From the NCBI RefSeq assembly GCF_025628965.1, contig NZ_JAOTEN010000003.1:1-64000 (forward strand): a DNA stretch of 64,000 bases, read 5' to 3'. The stretch comes from Chryseobacterium gilvum (GTDB taxonomy: Bacteria; Bacteroidota; Bacteroidia; Flavobacteriales; Weeksellaceae). Below, piece after piece: positions 29,101 to 36,861 of this stretch (the first letter of the stretch is position 1; every line of letters begins with the position of its first letter). The notes beneath the pieces were generated by a model. It saw only the letters and a list, made by a program, of their open reading frames with translations, had not been told where the DNA came from and did no database searches. Made by a program: the position numbers and the translations under genes.

Positions 29101-30997
29101 TTATTTTTTGAATTTCTTCCTGGTATTTGTTGGGGTCAACTTGCTGTTTCAGTTCCTGTTGTCGATAGGTGAGATACGCTTGTGCCAACTGGTTAATCAC
29201 CTCATTATGAAAAGCGGCGGCTCCCATTGCTGGTTCCAAAATTTTGAGTTGCAAAAGGTCAAGTGCTTGTATTTCGCCTTTGTCCAAACGTTCCAGAATA
29301 GGTTTCAGTGTATATTTTACGGTGGTTTGTGTGAGCACTTCCGGCGTGTAATACGAAGCCGATTTTTGGCGGTCGCGACCACTCAATCTATAAATAAAGG
29401 TTCCTGTCGGAATAACTTTTAGTTCGTCTTCACCATCGGCTTTTTCGGTATGAAAAATTTCTTTCAGGTCAAAATCATCTAAACGATGGCGAGGCACCAA
29501 ATAAGAACCGTCGGTATTCACTACTTTTTCTGAGCTTTCGTTTGCTTTACGCTTGCGATGCACTTCTATATATTCGGTCTCTGCCAAAAAACCACGAAAC
29601 GCCAACAAACTTTCATACACCGAACCCAATTGGTTAATGCCCAAATTGGCGTAGGAAATACGACCCCGATTTTTTTTGTTTTGTTTTTTAGATAAAGACA
29701 ATTCGCAAATCACATCTTGCCAAACCTGATTGCGAATCTTCACCCGATGCAGATAATGCAAATGGTTGGCATCAAACATCGGCGAATCCAAATGGCGGAT
29801 TTTGAAACTTTTGTTCTGGCCTTCGTTTTCGTGGTAACCATTATTAAGCAAATCAAACAACTGAAACAAGGATTGATGAAAGAAATAACCATTAAGGCTA
29901 GATTCTGTTACCAACGGAACTTGCTCCAAATCCCGAAGCATTTCCAAAGAATAGCCACGTTCATACACTTCATCATTAGAAGGTAGAATATCTAAATCTT
30001 CCCGGGATTCTGCATAAAACAGAAACAAGAGACGATAGACCATATTTAAACAATCGTCTTTTAGCTTGGCGGCATCAATATCTGCGTGTTGCACACCTTG
30101 AGCCATCAAATCTTTCACTGCTTCGTTTGCTAAACTTTCCACGGCATGAATTACACCTTCTTTTAAATCTTTGGTTACTTCATAAGCAGCTTTGTGCGAA
30201 TCTTCATCCAGCTGTTCCATCAGCACCATTTCGGCAGTGGGTGCTAAAAGGTCTTTCCCTAAAAGCAAATAAAATAAGCTGTAATAATCTTTTGTTATGG
30301 CGGCATCATCAAACAAAGCTTCCAAATCAAGTTGCAAATAGGAACCACGGAACCATTTGTCTGCTTCCAACAAAAAATATTGGTTGCCCGCACAAAGCAG
30401 CACATAATGCGGACGTCGATGAGTTGGAAGCAAAAAAAGTTCGTTTATCGCCTGATTAATAATCATTGGCGAAATGCTGGAACCTTCTTCTACCGTGAAA
30501 ATATCTGCCCATTGTGAGCGGTGGTATTTTTGTTCTTTTGTTGATTGAGGATTCTCGTCCTTATCAGTATTATAACTCTGCTGAAAAAGCCCATCAGGTT
30601 CTTCTTCATCCTTGGTTTTAATCATGGCGTGCATTTCCATCACCATAAGGTGTGGTTGTGTGCCCCGGTACAAAATATGGCGAACCGGCAATACCGATTT
30701 TTCGCTGATGGTTAAAAGCTCGTGGTAATTGGTGTTTTCGGCATCAAAACCCAAAGCTTTCAACACCTTGGTGTGAAAAGCGTGCGAGAGATTGATTTTA
30801 TCTTTTACCCGCAAATGATTTTCTATAAACCTTTGTTTGAGTTTGAAATACTCTGGTTTTAGCTGATTGATTTGTTGGTTAAGTTGCTTAATGGCATCAG
30901 CACTATATCCCGATTTTTCGATGACCTTTTTAGTAAAGTTTTCATCAAAATAATTGGAAGCAAAAAAATCGCCGATATTATGAAGGAAATGAATCAT
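26192..30997 (-). CDS. Large N6-adenine DNA methyltransferase (Eco57I/PglX-like, DrmMI-like)
   Basis: 1601 residues. It has an N-terminal helical and restriction-like part, a lead-in YYTPEVLTQTTVKYTL, SAM-binding motif I EPAMGAAAF (about residue 590), YGVDLNPTAIELGKLSLWL, and catalytic NPPW in VAVGNPPWLK (about 967). A long target-recognition region follows. This architecture matches type IIG/Eco57I and PglX enzymes, and the DrmMI methylase of class 1 DISARM. It is expected to mark host DNA. It lies between the SNF2 helicase (10 bp gap) and the GHKL-DUF3883 gene. Confidence 0.9.
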   Translation of the reverse strand: MIHFLHNIGDFFASNYFDENFTKKVIEKSGYSADAIKQLNQQINQLKPEYFKLKQRFIENHLRVKDKINLSHAFHTKVLKALGFDAENTNYHELLTISEKSVLPVRHILYRGTQPHLMVMEMHAMIKTKDEEEPDGLFQQSYNTDKDENPQSTKEQKYHRSQWADIFTVEEGSSISPMIINQAINELFLLPTHRRPHYVLLCAGNQYFLLEADKWFRGSYLQLDLEALFDDAAITKDYYSLFYLLLGKDLLAPTAEMVLMEQLDEDSHKAAYEVTKDLKEGVIHAVESLANEAVKDLMAQGVQHADIDAAKLKDDCLNMVYRLLFLFYAESREDLDILPSNDEVYERGYSLEMLRDLEQVPLVTESSLNGYFFHQSLFQLFDLLNNGYHENEGQNKSFKIRHLDSPMFDANHLHYLHRVKIRNQVWQDVICELSLSKKQNKKNRGRISYANLGINQLGSVYESLLAFRGFLAETEYIEVHRKRKANESSEKVVNTDGSYLVPRHRLDDFDLKEIFHTEKADGEDELKVIPTGTFIYRLSGRDRQKSASYYTPEVLTQTTVKYTLKPILERLDKGEIQALDLLQLKILEPAMGAAAFHNEVINQLAQAYLTYRQQELKQQVDPNKYQEEIQKIKAYIALNNVYGVDLNPTAIELGKLSLWLNVIHKDMQTPFFGYRLGVGNAVVGSWLKVFKHKDFSYEPIGKTGSRFEKKEWWLLAPKHLKFGKEKIIRKDDEIYHFLLPDAGMASSGNIKLLKDAFPEKAKRMSDWRRDFCAPLRQDEFQRVQRLSKAIDALLLAHYDIQKNIGLITETNPQYFGNPNAIMQIDFQSYTFEQKQQFAQERLKPNAPYYKLKLMMDYWCSLWFWDVRNAQDLPTRDEWYNDLEQLLNITITENTILEAPADETVRDYRKDKKQLEKQLAAALKQSTASLFTNERAELVQQYAGQYKFFHYELEFIEVFRERNGFDVAVGNPPWLKIAFEEKGLMSEIYPELEIRKVTAPHVKKLQADFLKIPHQQNLYFAESIENESIVTFMSGFQNYELLQGMKSNLYLCILENGFHWISGSGFLGLIHPEGPYDDSSGYKLRKEIYKRLKFHFQFVNVKKLFPEILHWVTYGINIYSGAKDRVSFLTINNLFHPSTIEASLIHRGNQLCGGLKIKTTDDKYDWNINGHKNRLIRTDEEILKLFSNTFENHENWEGAKLVSIHAKEIVDVIRKIGLFPKSLQNIDTKISVCWDETADVNNGNIKRVTQYPNIDNFEMVYSGPHIYVSNPLYKSPKKISNIHHDFNTINLSDININYFARTNYIPQKLMAGYADLLKGFQHKDGSSDSWLNYYKLAFRAMLSQSGERTLNGAIIPPKTSHINGIISVIFKEEEELVEFTGLTSSLVFDFYIKTLGSANLASSRIQSLPLGIENKFKTALFVRTLQLNCLNKYYIPLWEESFQKAFAKEQWSLEDNRLKPFSSLSPKWTWETPLRNYFERRMALVEIDVITALALNLSVEELILMYNIQFPVLQQNEDDTWYDTKGNIAFTCSKGLVGVGLDRADWDKIKNLPAGETYEHTITKSELYHGEKTIYHAPFTKCDRVEDYKRAWTFFEEKFKAN

Positions 30998-31007
30998 TGT
31001 TTAATCT

Positions 31008-33893
31008 CTATTTATTATAAAAAACAGCCACCACTTTCAGGTAAGGATTGCCATTGAGACTGGTTAGGTCTTTAAAATACTGGCTGGAATTGTTGAGAAT
31101 CGTTTCGATATCGTATTCTTTGTCCTTCATTCTTTTTTTTACAGAACCAGTGATATTTTTATCTGCAAAATCTAACTGCATTTGTTGTTGTTTGCTTGCT
31201 TGCCAGTTATTGAGTTTTTCTTGATAAACCGCCATTTTTTTCTCCATCTCATATTGCAGTTTATCTTGCTCACGAACCATGTGCAGCTGACGGGCAAAAT
31301 CAATGGCATCGGGCAATATTTCCTGAATTAGTGCTATATCCGAAGTAGGAATATCTAAGGTGTATAAGTTTTCCTGCAGTTTATGTTTCGCTAAAAAATC
31401 TTCAAAAGGCAAAGGTTTTTCTTTTAATCCACCGTTGATGCCCATGGGCACCACAAAAAAATCGGAGAGAATAGATTGCCCCAAATTGTTTGCAACAGTA
31501 CCTTGAATAAGAAAATACGCTGTATCAATTGGTAATTTATCTATTTTAGAAACCAAGGCTACATCTTTGTCCACAGAGGCTTCCAACTGCGTCATCAAAT
31601 ATCGAACAACGGGATGCAACTCATATAATATTTGAAATTTCGCCCATTCACCTTTTTTCTTTCTGGCTTCGGTAATGGCTTTTTGCACATCGTCTTTATC
31701 CAAAGAAAGCTGATAAACACCACCCATTTTATCGGGTTTTGCCTCAGCCGGAATATCATACAAAATACGATTGAGTTCTTTGGTTTGTTTTACTTCCAAA
31801 ATATTGCCTTCAAACTGGGCATCATCATTTTTCAGGTAGCGGTCGGTTTTTAATTGCTCTACCAAAGCTTGATAATAAGCCTTGTCATTTTCGAAGAAAG
31901 ATACATTTGCAGCGATGGGATTTAAGTGTTGCAGTTTGGGTGTTGCATCATCAAACAATGCATCAAAAAGCTCATCGCTCAGTTCTTGCGTTGCAGCGTC
32001 ATTTAAAATATCGGGTTGATTTGCAGCCAAAGCTTTTGTTACCAAATCTTCTTCGGCATTAGAGTCGTACAATTTGTAAACAGATGCCGCATCTCCCAAG
32101 GATTGATACACAGTTTCTTCTTTTTCTTTCAGTTTGTTTACAATGTATAAATCATCCTTTAATCCATCCAAATCTGATTTTGCAATCATGTAATGAATAT
32201 AAGGCGTCTTGGTTTGTCCATAACGGTCTATACGTCCATTTCGCTGTTCCAAAGTAATCAACGACCAGGGAATATCGTAGTTGAACATGTGATTACAGTA
32301 ATAATGCAAGTTGACCCCTTGAGAACCGGCATCGGAAGTCAATAAAATGCGACAATCTGAATCTTCCTTTCCGAAATCTTCAATAATTCGCTGTTGCTCC
32401 ATATCGGTAAGCGAACCGTTAAAATCTGCAATCGCTTTGTCATCCAAGTCAAAATCTTGCTGCAGTTTTCTTTTGAGGGCTTTCAAAGTTTCTATACGCT
32501 CAGCAAAAACAACGATGCGGAAATCTTTTTTTCTTCCGCTCCATTTTAGGCGAATCAATTCGTCTCTAAAAGCCGTGTACTTCCCATCTTGTCCAACTTT
32601 AATAATGATTTGTAATTTATCTTGCAAATTTTCCAGCACTTCCAGATTTTGCTCTGCAATTTCTTCTCTGTCGGTAATATCTTCTAGTTTCTTAATTCTA
32701 TTTCCTACCGAACTCAAAGCTGCCTCAGGCGAAGACATATAAGATTTGAACAAGCCTATGGCAAATAATAAATCTTTTTTCTTGCCGTGTTTGGTTTTTC
32801 TGCCGAACAAATTTTCGATAACATCTTCTTGATTTAAGCCTTGTAATGCTGCAAATTTTATTTTTTGTTGAATTTCTAAGAACTCATTTTCTGCTTGCGT
32901 TAATTCTGCATGAATAGAAACAATTTTTCTTTCCTGAAAATTAGAACGAACTGCTGCGTCATCAATATCATTTTTGAAACGGCGTACATAATATGGAAGA
33001 ATATCATCTTTGGTGTAATTTTGCTCATCCTTAATTGCTAAAGGCTCTATCATGTTAATCAGATTAGCGAAATTTTGCTTTTTACCATTGTGCGGCGTTG
33101 CAGAAGTAAGTACCAAAGATTCGCACTTACTGCTTAGCAATTGAGCTAAACCGCCCCGCAAAGAGCTGGAATTAGCTACAGTGTGGCATTCGTCTATCAC
33201 TATTATATCCCATTTTGTTTTCTCTATATAATGCTGAAATTTAGCGTTATTTTTCAGCGTATCAATGGAAACTATTGTTTTGTCGTAATAATCAAATGGA
33301 TTTTTATTGGCTGGTAATTCTGATTTAATTTTAGAAATCCCTTCAGAGTCTAACCTCACCAATGGAATGGCAAAACGATTCCAAATCTCCTGTTGAAATT
33401 GTGATAAAATAGATTTTAAAGCCAACACCATAATACGTTTTCCTTTACCACGCTTAATCATTTCTGCAAGAAAAATACCTACTTCCACTGTTTTACCCAA
33501 ACCAACGCCATCAGCGATTAGAATTCTAGGTCTTGGCAATTCGAATGCTTTTAGGGTAGGTTCTAATTGATATTCCGACAAATTGAAAGCTGCTTTTTGA
33601 GCAACTGTAATTTGTTTACTGTATATGGATGAATTGCGAATTTGATTTTCTACAAATAATTTTGTTTTTCTGTAACCATAGTCTATATCAGCAACCAGTT
33701 GCGTTTTCTTTGGGTCTAAAACGCGAATTTGCGTGTCTATATTGGTGTCAAAAATATATCTTTTGCTTTTTACTAATTCTGAAATACCTTCTACTTTTAA
33801 AATCCATTTGCCGTTGTTTTCGAGGGCATCATTGATGATAAAATCTTCATCACGATTGGTAATTCTTTGTCCGGGAGTAAAGTTCATTGTCAT
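31008..33893 (-). CDS. SNF2-family helicase (DrmD-like)
   Basis: 961 residues. The motor motifs are ADGVGLGKT (about residue 128), VIDECHT (about 233), LTSATPHNG, LLTSDAGSQGVNLH and EQRNGRIDRYGQTK, typical of SNF2/RapA-type translocases. The C-terminal third is helical and Glu/Lys-rich without a known domain. It begins 2 bp after the stop of a small XRE-type regulator, and its stop is 10 bp before the methylase gene, so it is the first large gene of the operon. A second in-frame ATG two codons on (33887) is possible. Confidence 0.9.
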   Translation of the reverse strand: MTMNFTPGQRITNRDEDFIINDALENNGKWILKVEGISELVKSKRYIFDTNIDTQIRVLDPKKTQLVADIDYGYRKTKLFVENQIRNSSIYSKQITVAQKAAFNLSEYQLEPTLKAFELPRPRILIADGVGLGKTVEVGIFLAEMIKRGKGKRIMVLALKSILSQFQQEIWNRFAIPLVRLDSEGISKIKSELPANKNPFDYYDKTIVSIDTLKNNAKFQHYIEKTKWDIIVIDECHTVANSSSLRGGLAQLLSSKCESLVLTSATPHNGKKQNFANLINMIEPLAIKDEQNYTKDDILPYYVRRFKNDIDDAAVRSNFQERKIVSIHAELTQAENEFLEIQQKIKFAALQGLNQEDVIENLFGRKTKHGKKKDLLFAIGLFKSYMSSPEAALSSVGNRIKKLEDITDREEIAEQNLEVLENLQDKLQIIIKVGQDGKYTAFRDELIRLKWSGRKKDFRIVVFAERIETLKALKRKLQQDFDLDDKAIADFNGSLTDMEQQRIIEDFGKEDSDCRILLTSDAGSQGVNLHYYCNHMFNYDIPWSLITLEQRNGRIDRYGQTKTPYIHYMIAKSDLDGLKDDLYIVNKLKEKEETVYQSLGDAASVYKLYDSNAEEDLVTKALAANQPDILNDAATQELSDELFDALFDDATPKLQHLNPIAANVSFFENDKAYYQALVEQLKTDRYLKNDDAQFEGNILEVKQTKELNRILYDIPAEAKPDKMGGVYQLSLDKDDVQKAITEARKKKGEWAKFQILYELHPVVRYLMTQLEASVDKDVALVSKIDKLPIDTAYFLIQGTVANNLGQSILSDFFVVPMGINGGLKEKPLPFEDFLAKHKLQENLYTLDIPTSDIALIQEILPDAIDFARQLHMVREQDKLQYEMEKKMAVYQEKLNNWQASKQQQMQLDFADKNITGSVKKRMKDKEYDIETILNNSSQYFKDLTSLNGNPYLKVVAVFYNK

Positions 33894-33895
33894 AT

Positions 33896-34120
33896 TTAAA
33901 TTTCCTTACTTGAGTTAATTAAATCCTTTACATCTATGTCCAAAAGTTTGGCTATCTCTAAGAAAGTTTCCATTGAAGGCTGAATTTCATTCGTTACCCA
34001 ACGAGAAACCGTAACATCGCTTTTGCCCAACTTTTCCGCCAACCATTTATTGGTTTTTTCTTTCTCAGCGAGGACGACTTTTAATCTGTTAATTTTCATT
34101 AGATGTTGTTTGATTAACAT
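33896..34120 (-). CDS. XRE-family HTH regulator of the DISARM-like operon
   Basis: 74 residues (67 if it starts at the internal Met, position 34099, which directly precedes the HTH). The HTH is clear: KWLAEKLGKSDVTVSRWVTN, followed by PSMETFLEIAKLLDIDVKDL. It stops 2 bp before the SNF2 helicase gene, so it is co-transcribed as the operon's first gene. It probably represses or times expression of the system; XRE proteins at this position are common in DISARM-like and BREX-like loci. Confidence 0.85.
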   Translation of the reverse strand: MLIKQHLMKINRLKVVLAEKEKTNKWLAEKLGKSDVTVSRWVTNEIQPSMETFLEIAKLLDIDVKDLINSSKEI

Positions 34121-34184
34121 TTGGTGTTAAATTTAAACAAAAAAATATCTTAATTATACCAGAAATACTTTTAAAACATTGTTT

Positions 34185-34223
34185 TCTCCAAGATAAAGTT
34201 CTTTCAAACTTTATCTTGGGAGA
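34185..34223 (-). terminator. Long hairpin between the two large operons
   Basis: TCTCCAAGATAAAGTT pairs with AACTTTATCTTGG(G)AGA around a 6-nt loop, with one bulge. It lies downstream of the kinase-AAA gene and upstream of the XRE gene. It likely terminates the Hsp70 operon; the U-run is weak, so a regulatory hairpin is possible. The rest of 34121-34390 shows no gene I can support. Confidence 0.55.
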
Positions 34224-34390
34224 TTTAATTAGTGATTTTTCAGCACGAATTAAGTTTTCACATAATTCATGTTCTTCAAGATTAAAAATCATCGCTCCAG
34301 TTTTTCTGAAATTCTCTAGTTTAAAGTTGATTTAAGATGAATTTTTTGCTTTTTTTAATAGTATTTAATTTTTTTTGCTTTAATGAAATA

Positions 34391-36148
34391 TTACGACCTA
34401 AATCCTATTCTTGGTAAGTCATCAATATCTCTTTGTTCCCCTTCCATTTTAGCCTTAATTACTAAATAATTATTCAATTCCTGCAAAGAAACTGATGGTT
34501 TATTATTTTTTATAGTGTCCAAAACTATCGCTTGCGTAATTCTTACATTATCTTTCAATGCTTTTCGTGAAGCTTCGTCACTCAAAAATTTAATGTCGCT
34601 TGAAACATAGTTTTCGGTTGCTTTGGCTAATTCTTCGTAATTCAAACCGATTTCTGTCGGACGTTTTTTTAAATACAATTCAAACATCAATTTTCGAGCA
34701 TCAAAGTCAGGCGGTGGCAAATAAATATGCTTATCTAATCTTCCAGAACGCAAAATTGCAGGGTCAATAGCATTGGGTCTGTTCGTTGCACCAACAATAA
34801 AAATTCCGTCTTCTCCAGAGTTATTCATCTGTGCTAAAAATTCATTAACTGCACTAGTATTCATATGACTAATATTGGAAGTGTCTCTGCTCGGAACAAG
34901 TGCATCTAATTCGTCGATGAAAATTATACTTGGTGCATTTTCTCTTGCTTCATCAAACAAATTTTTGATATTTTCCTGTGAAGCATTCACCCACTTACTT
35001 TGAATATCTGACGGTTTGATTTGGTAAAAATTGAAACCAATTTCTTCCGCCATTTTCTCTGCAAAAAATGTCTTCCCGCAACCTGGCGGACCATACAACA
35101 GCATTCCATTTGGAATTGTTAAACCATATTCTGCATACCGTTCTTTTTGATTTAAAGCATCGATAACATCTAACTTAATGGTGTTTTTTAATTCTTGCAT
35201 TCCTGCAATGGCTGAAAAACCTTTTCCTTTTTTATTTTCTTTGGATTGAATTTTGGCAACCTTTTCTTCTGGAATTGAAAGTTCAACTTCTAATTCTCCG
35301 TTCAATGTTTGGATAAATTCTTTTACAGATTTAAAACGGTTTTCTGCTTTTGGCTGTAATGCTTTTCGGATGATGTTTTGTGTTTGCTCGTCTATCTTAT
35401 CAGAAAACTTTAAAGGTTTTTTTCTTTCGTCTAAAATGACATCTTCTAATTGTATTTTATCGGATTTGTATTTTGAAATTTCAATAAAATAAGGTGGTAA
35501 ACCTGTCAGTAAATGATAATACAATGCACCAACAGAATAAATATCGCTTTGGAATGAAAAGACTTTATTAAAAGTTTCGTTTGCTGTGTAGAATAAATTT
35601 AAACCGTCTTTCAGAAAATCTTTGTTGGATTGTTTTAAAAAACGAGCATATCCAAAATCTATAATTTTTGGAATGGTAACTTTGCCTGATAAATCTAACA
35701 TTACATTTTGGTTGGTAATGTCGTTGTGAATGATTTGTTTGTTGTGTAGATAATTCAAACCATTTAAAACACTCAAAACAATACTTTTTGCTTCATATAA
35801 ATCCAACGTGTTTTCACGTTTCATTTTATCCGCTAAAGTCTCGCCACTTATAAAATCCAACAACACATAAGCCAATTTTTGGTTGTCAATTACTATATTT
35901 CCATTATCGGTGTACTTTACCAAATTTGAATGCTTAATTTGTTTTAGCATTTCGATTTCCAAAATTTCACCACTTTCTGTAAACTGTGTACGATGCAGTT
36001 TTGCGAAGTCAAAAAGTTTCAGAAGTTTGGTTTGTTTCGCTGCATTTTGTACACGATATGTTTCGGCATAGTTTCCTTTTTTCAGAAAGAAGCTAACCGA
36101 ATATTTGTCGTCAACGATTTGACCTTTTGTTAGTATGGATTTACTCAT
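34391..36148 (-). CDS. Ser/Thr protein kinase fused to AAA ATPase
   Basis: 585 residues. The N-terminal ~270 form a eukaryotic-type kinase: YVLLDFISGETLADKM, catalytic loop IIHNDITNQNV (HND in place of HRD, about residue 138) and IDFGYARFL. The C-terminal half is a classical AAA domain of the Cdc48/Vps4 type: LYGPPGCGKT (about 354), FIDELDALVPSRD, VGATNRPNAIDPAI and LRSGRLDKHI. The fusion suggests a signalling-controlled unfoldase. It is the last gene of the Hsp70 operon and overlaps the preceding membrane gene by 8 bp. A target could be a protein complex disassembled by AAA and Hsp70 together (inference). Confidence 0.9.
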   Translation of the reverse strand: MSKSILTKGQIVDDKYSVSFFLKKGNYAETYRVQNAAKQTKLLKLFDFAKLHRTQFTESGEILEIEMLKQIKHSNLVKYTDNGNIVIDNQKLAYVLLDFISGETLADKMKRENTLDLYEAKSIVLSVLNGLNYLHNKQIIHNDITNQNVMLDLSGKVTIPKIIDFGYARFLKQSNKDFLKDGLNLFYTANETFNKVFSFQSDIYSVGALYYHLLTGLPPYFIEISKYKSDKIQLEDVILDERKKPLKFSDKIDEQTQNIIRKALQPKAENRFKSVKEFIQTLNGELEVELSIPEEKVAKIQSKENKKGKGFSAIAGMQELKNTIKLDVIDALNQKERYAEYGLTIPNGMLLYGPPGCGKTFFAEKMAEEIGFNFYQIKPSDIQSKWVNASQENIKNLFDEARENAPSIIFIDELDALVPSRDTSNISHMNTSAVNEFLAQMNNSGEDGIFIVGATNRPNAIDPAILRSGRLDKHIYLPPPDFDARKLMFELYLKKRPTEIGLNYEELAKATENYVSSDIKFLSDEASRKALKDNVRITQAIVLDTIKNNKPSVSLQELNNYLVIKAKMEGEQRDIDDLPRIGFRS

Positions 36149-36434
36149 ATTTTCCTTTTTTCAATAAACTCAGCAACAAACCAATTCCCACAATCACATC
36201 AACAATATTCCATAGTTCTCTACCCAAAGCAATTTTGAAAAATGGTTGAAAAAGCAATGCTAATGCACCACAGATAAACATTTCATTTTGCCTACATTGT
36301 TGATTAGCTTGATAAGCCAACACGCCAAAACCAATTAACGCTATAAAACGCACCAGTTGATAATAACCATAAGGCACATCCAGAAGGCACCCAAACATTA
36401 AAACAGCTAAGCCAATTTTTATGATTTTTTCCAC
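36141..36434 (-). CDS. Small membrane protein (DUF6804-like)
   Basis: 97 residues with three to four hydrophobic segments (IGLAVLMFGCLLDVPYGYYQ, LIGFGVLAY, ICGALALLF, VIVGIGLLLSLL). The DVPYGYYQLVRF stretch fits the DUF6804 family as I remember it. It starts with GTG at 36434 and overlaps the kinase-AAA start by 8 bp, so the two are coupled. It could tie the kinase to the membrane, but this is inference. Confidence 0.75.
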   Translation of the reverse strand: MEKIIKIGLAVLMFGCLLDVPYGYYQLVRFIALIGFGVLAYQANQQCRQNEMFICGALALLFQPFFKIALGRELWNIVDVIVGIGLLLSLLKKGKYE

Positions 36435-36439
36435 TATCT

Positions 36440-36844
36440 CTAATTTTGGTCAAATTCCGTTTTAGAAATTTGTTTTCCCCCTGTTACTTGTGGTATTGCA
36501 GACTCTGTGATGCTAAAAGTTAAAGTCATTACAGAATAGCCTGTTTCATCATTTGTGACAGCGAATGATTTTCCTTTTTAAAAAACCGGATTTCTTCCTT
36601 TTAGCACACCTTTCGTTTTGGTAAAGTATTGACCACTTTCGGAGAAGTATATAGTGTCGGCTCCATAAGAACTAATAGTAACTACTTTATGTAGTTTCCC
36701 TTTTCCTGCGCCTTTCATTACTTTGACCGTCATAGTACGTTGTGAATTATTTTCAATCGTCAGGCTGGCTTGTTGTCCACTTATTTCTGTAGTCACTAGA
36801 AACATAAAACTGACTGATAGAATTATTTTTAATATGAATTTCAT
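36440..36844 (-). pseudogene. Small secreted protein interrupted by an in-frame stop
   Basis: A signal peptide (MKFILKIILSVSFMFLVTTE) leads an 88-residue ORF that ends at a TAA (36578-36580). The same frame continues without interruption for 45 more codons to a TAG at 36440-36442, reading KGKSFAVTNDETGYSVMTL and ending KQISKTEFDQN. The continuation is coding-like and fits as the C-terminal beta strands of the same domain, so the TAA looks like a nonsense mutation in an A/T run (TTTTTTAAAAA). If real, the product is a truncated 88-residue protein. It sits 17 bp after the Hsp70 gene. Confidence 0.7.
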
Positions 36845-36861
36845 AATTTTTAGTTTATTTT

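Noticed and set aside
34089-34292. 67-residue ORF upstream of the XRE gene
   Set aside because: It runs through the long hairpin at 34185-34223 and overlaps the XRE gene start.
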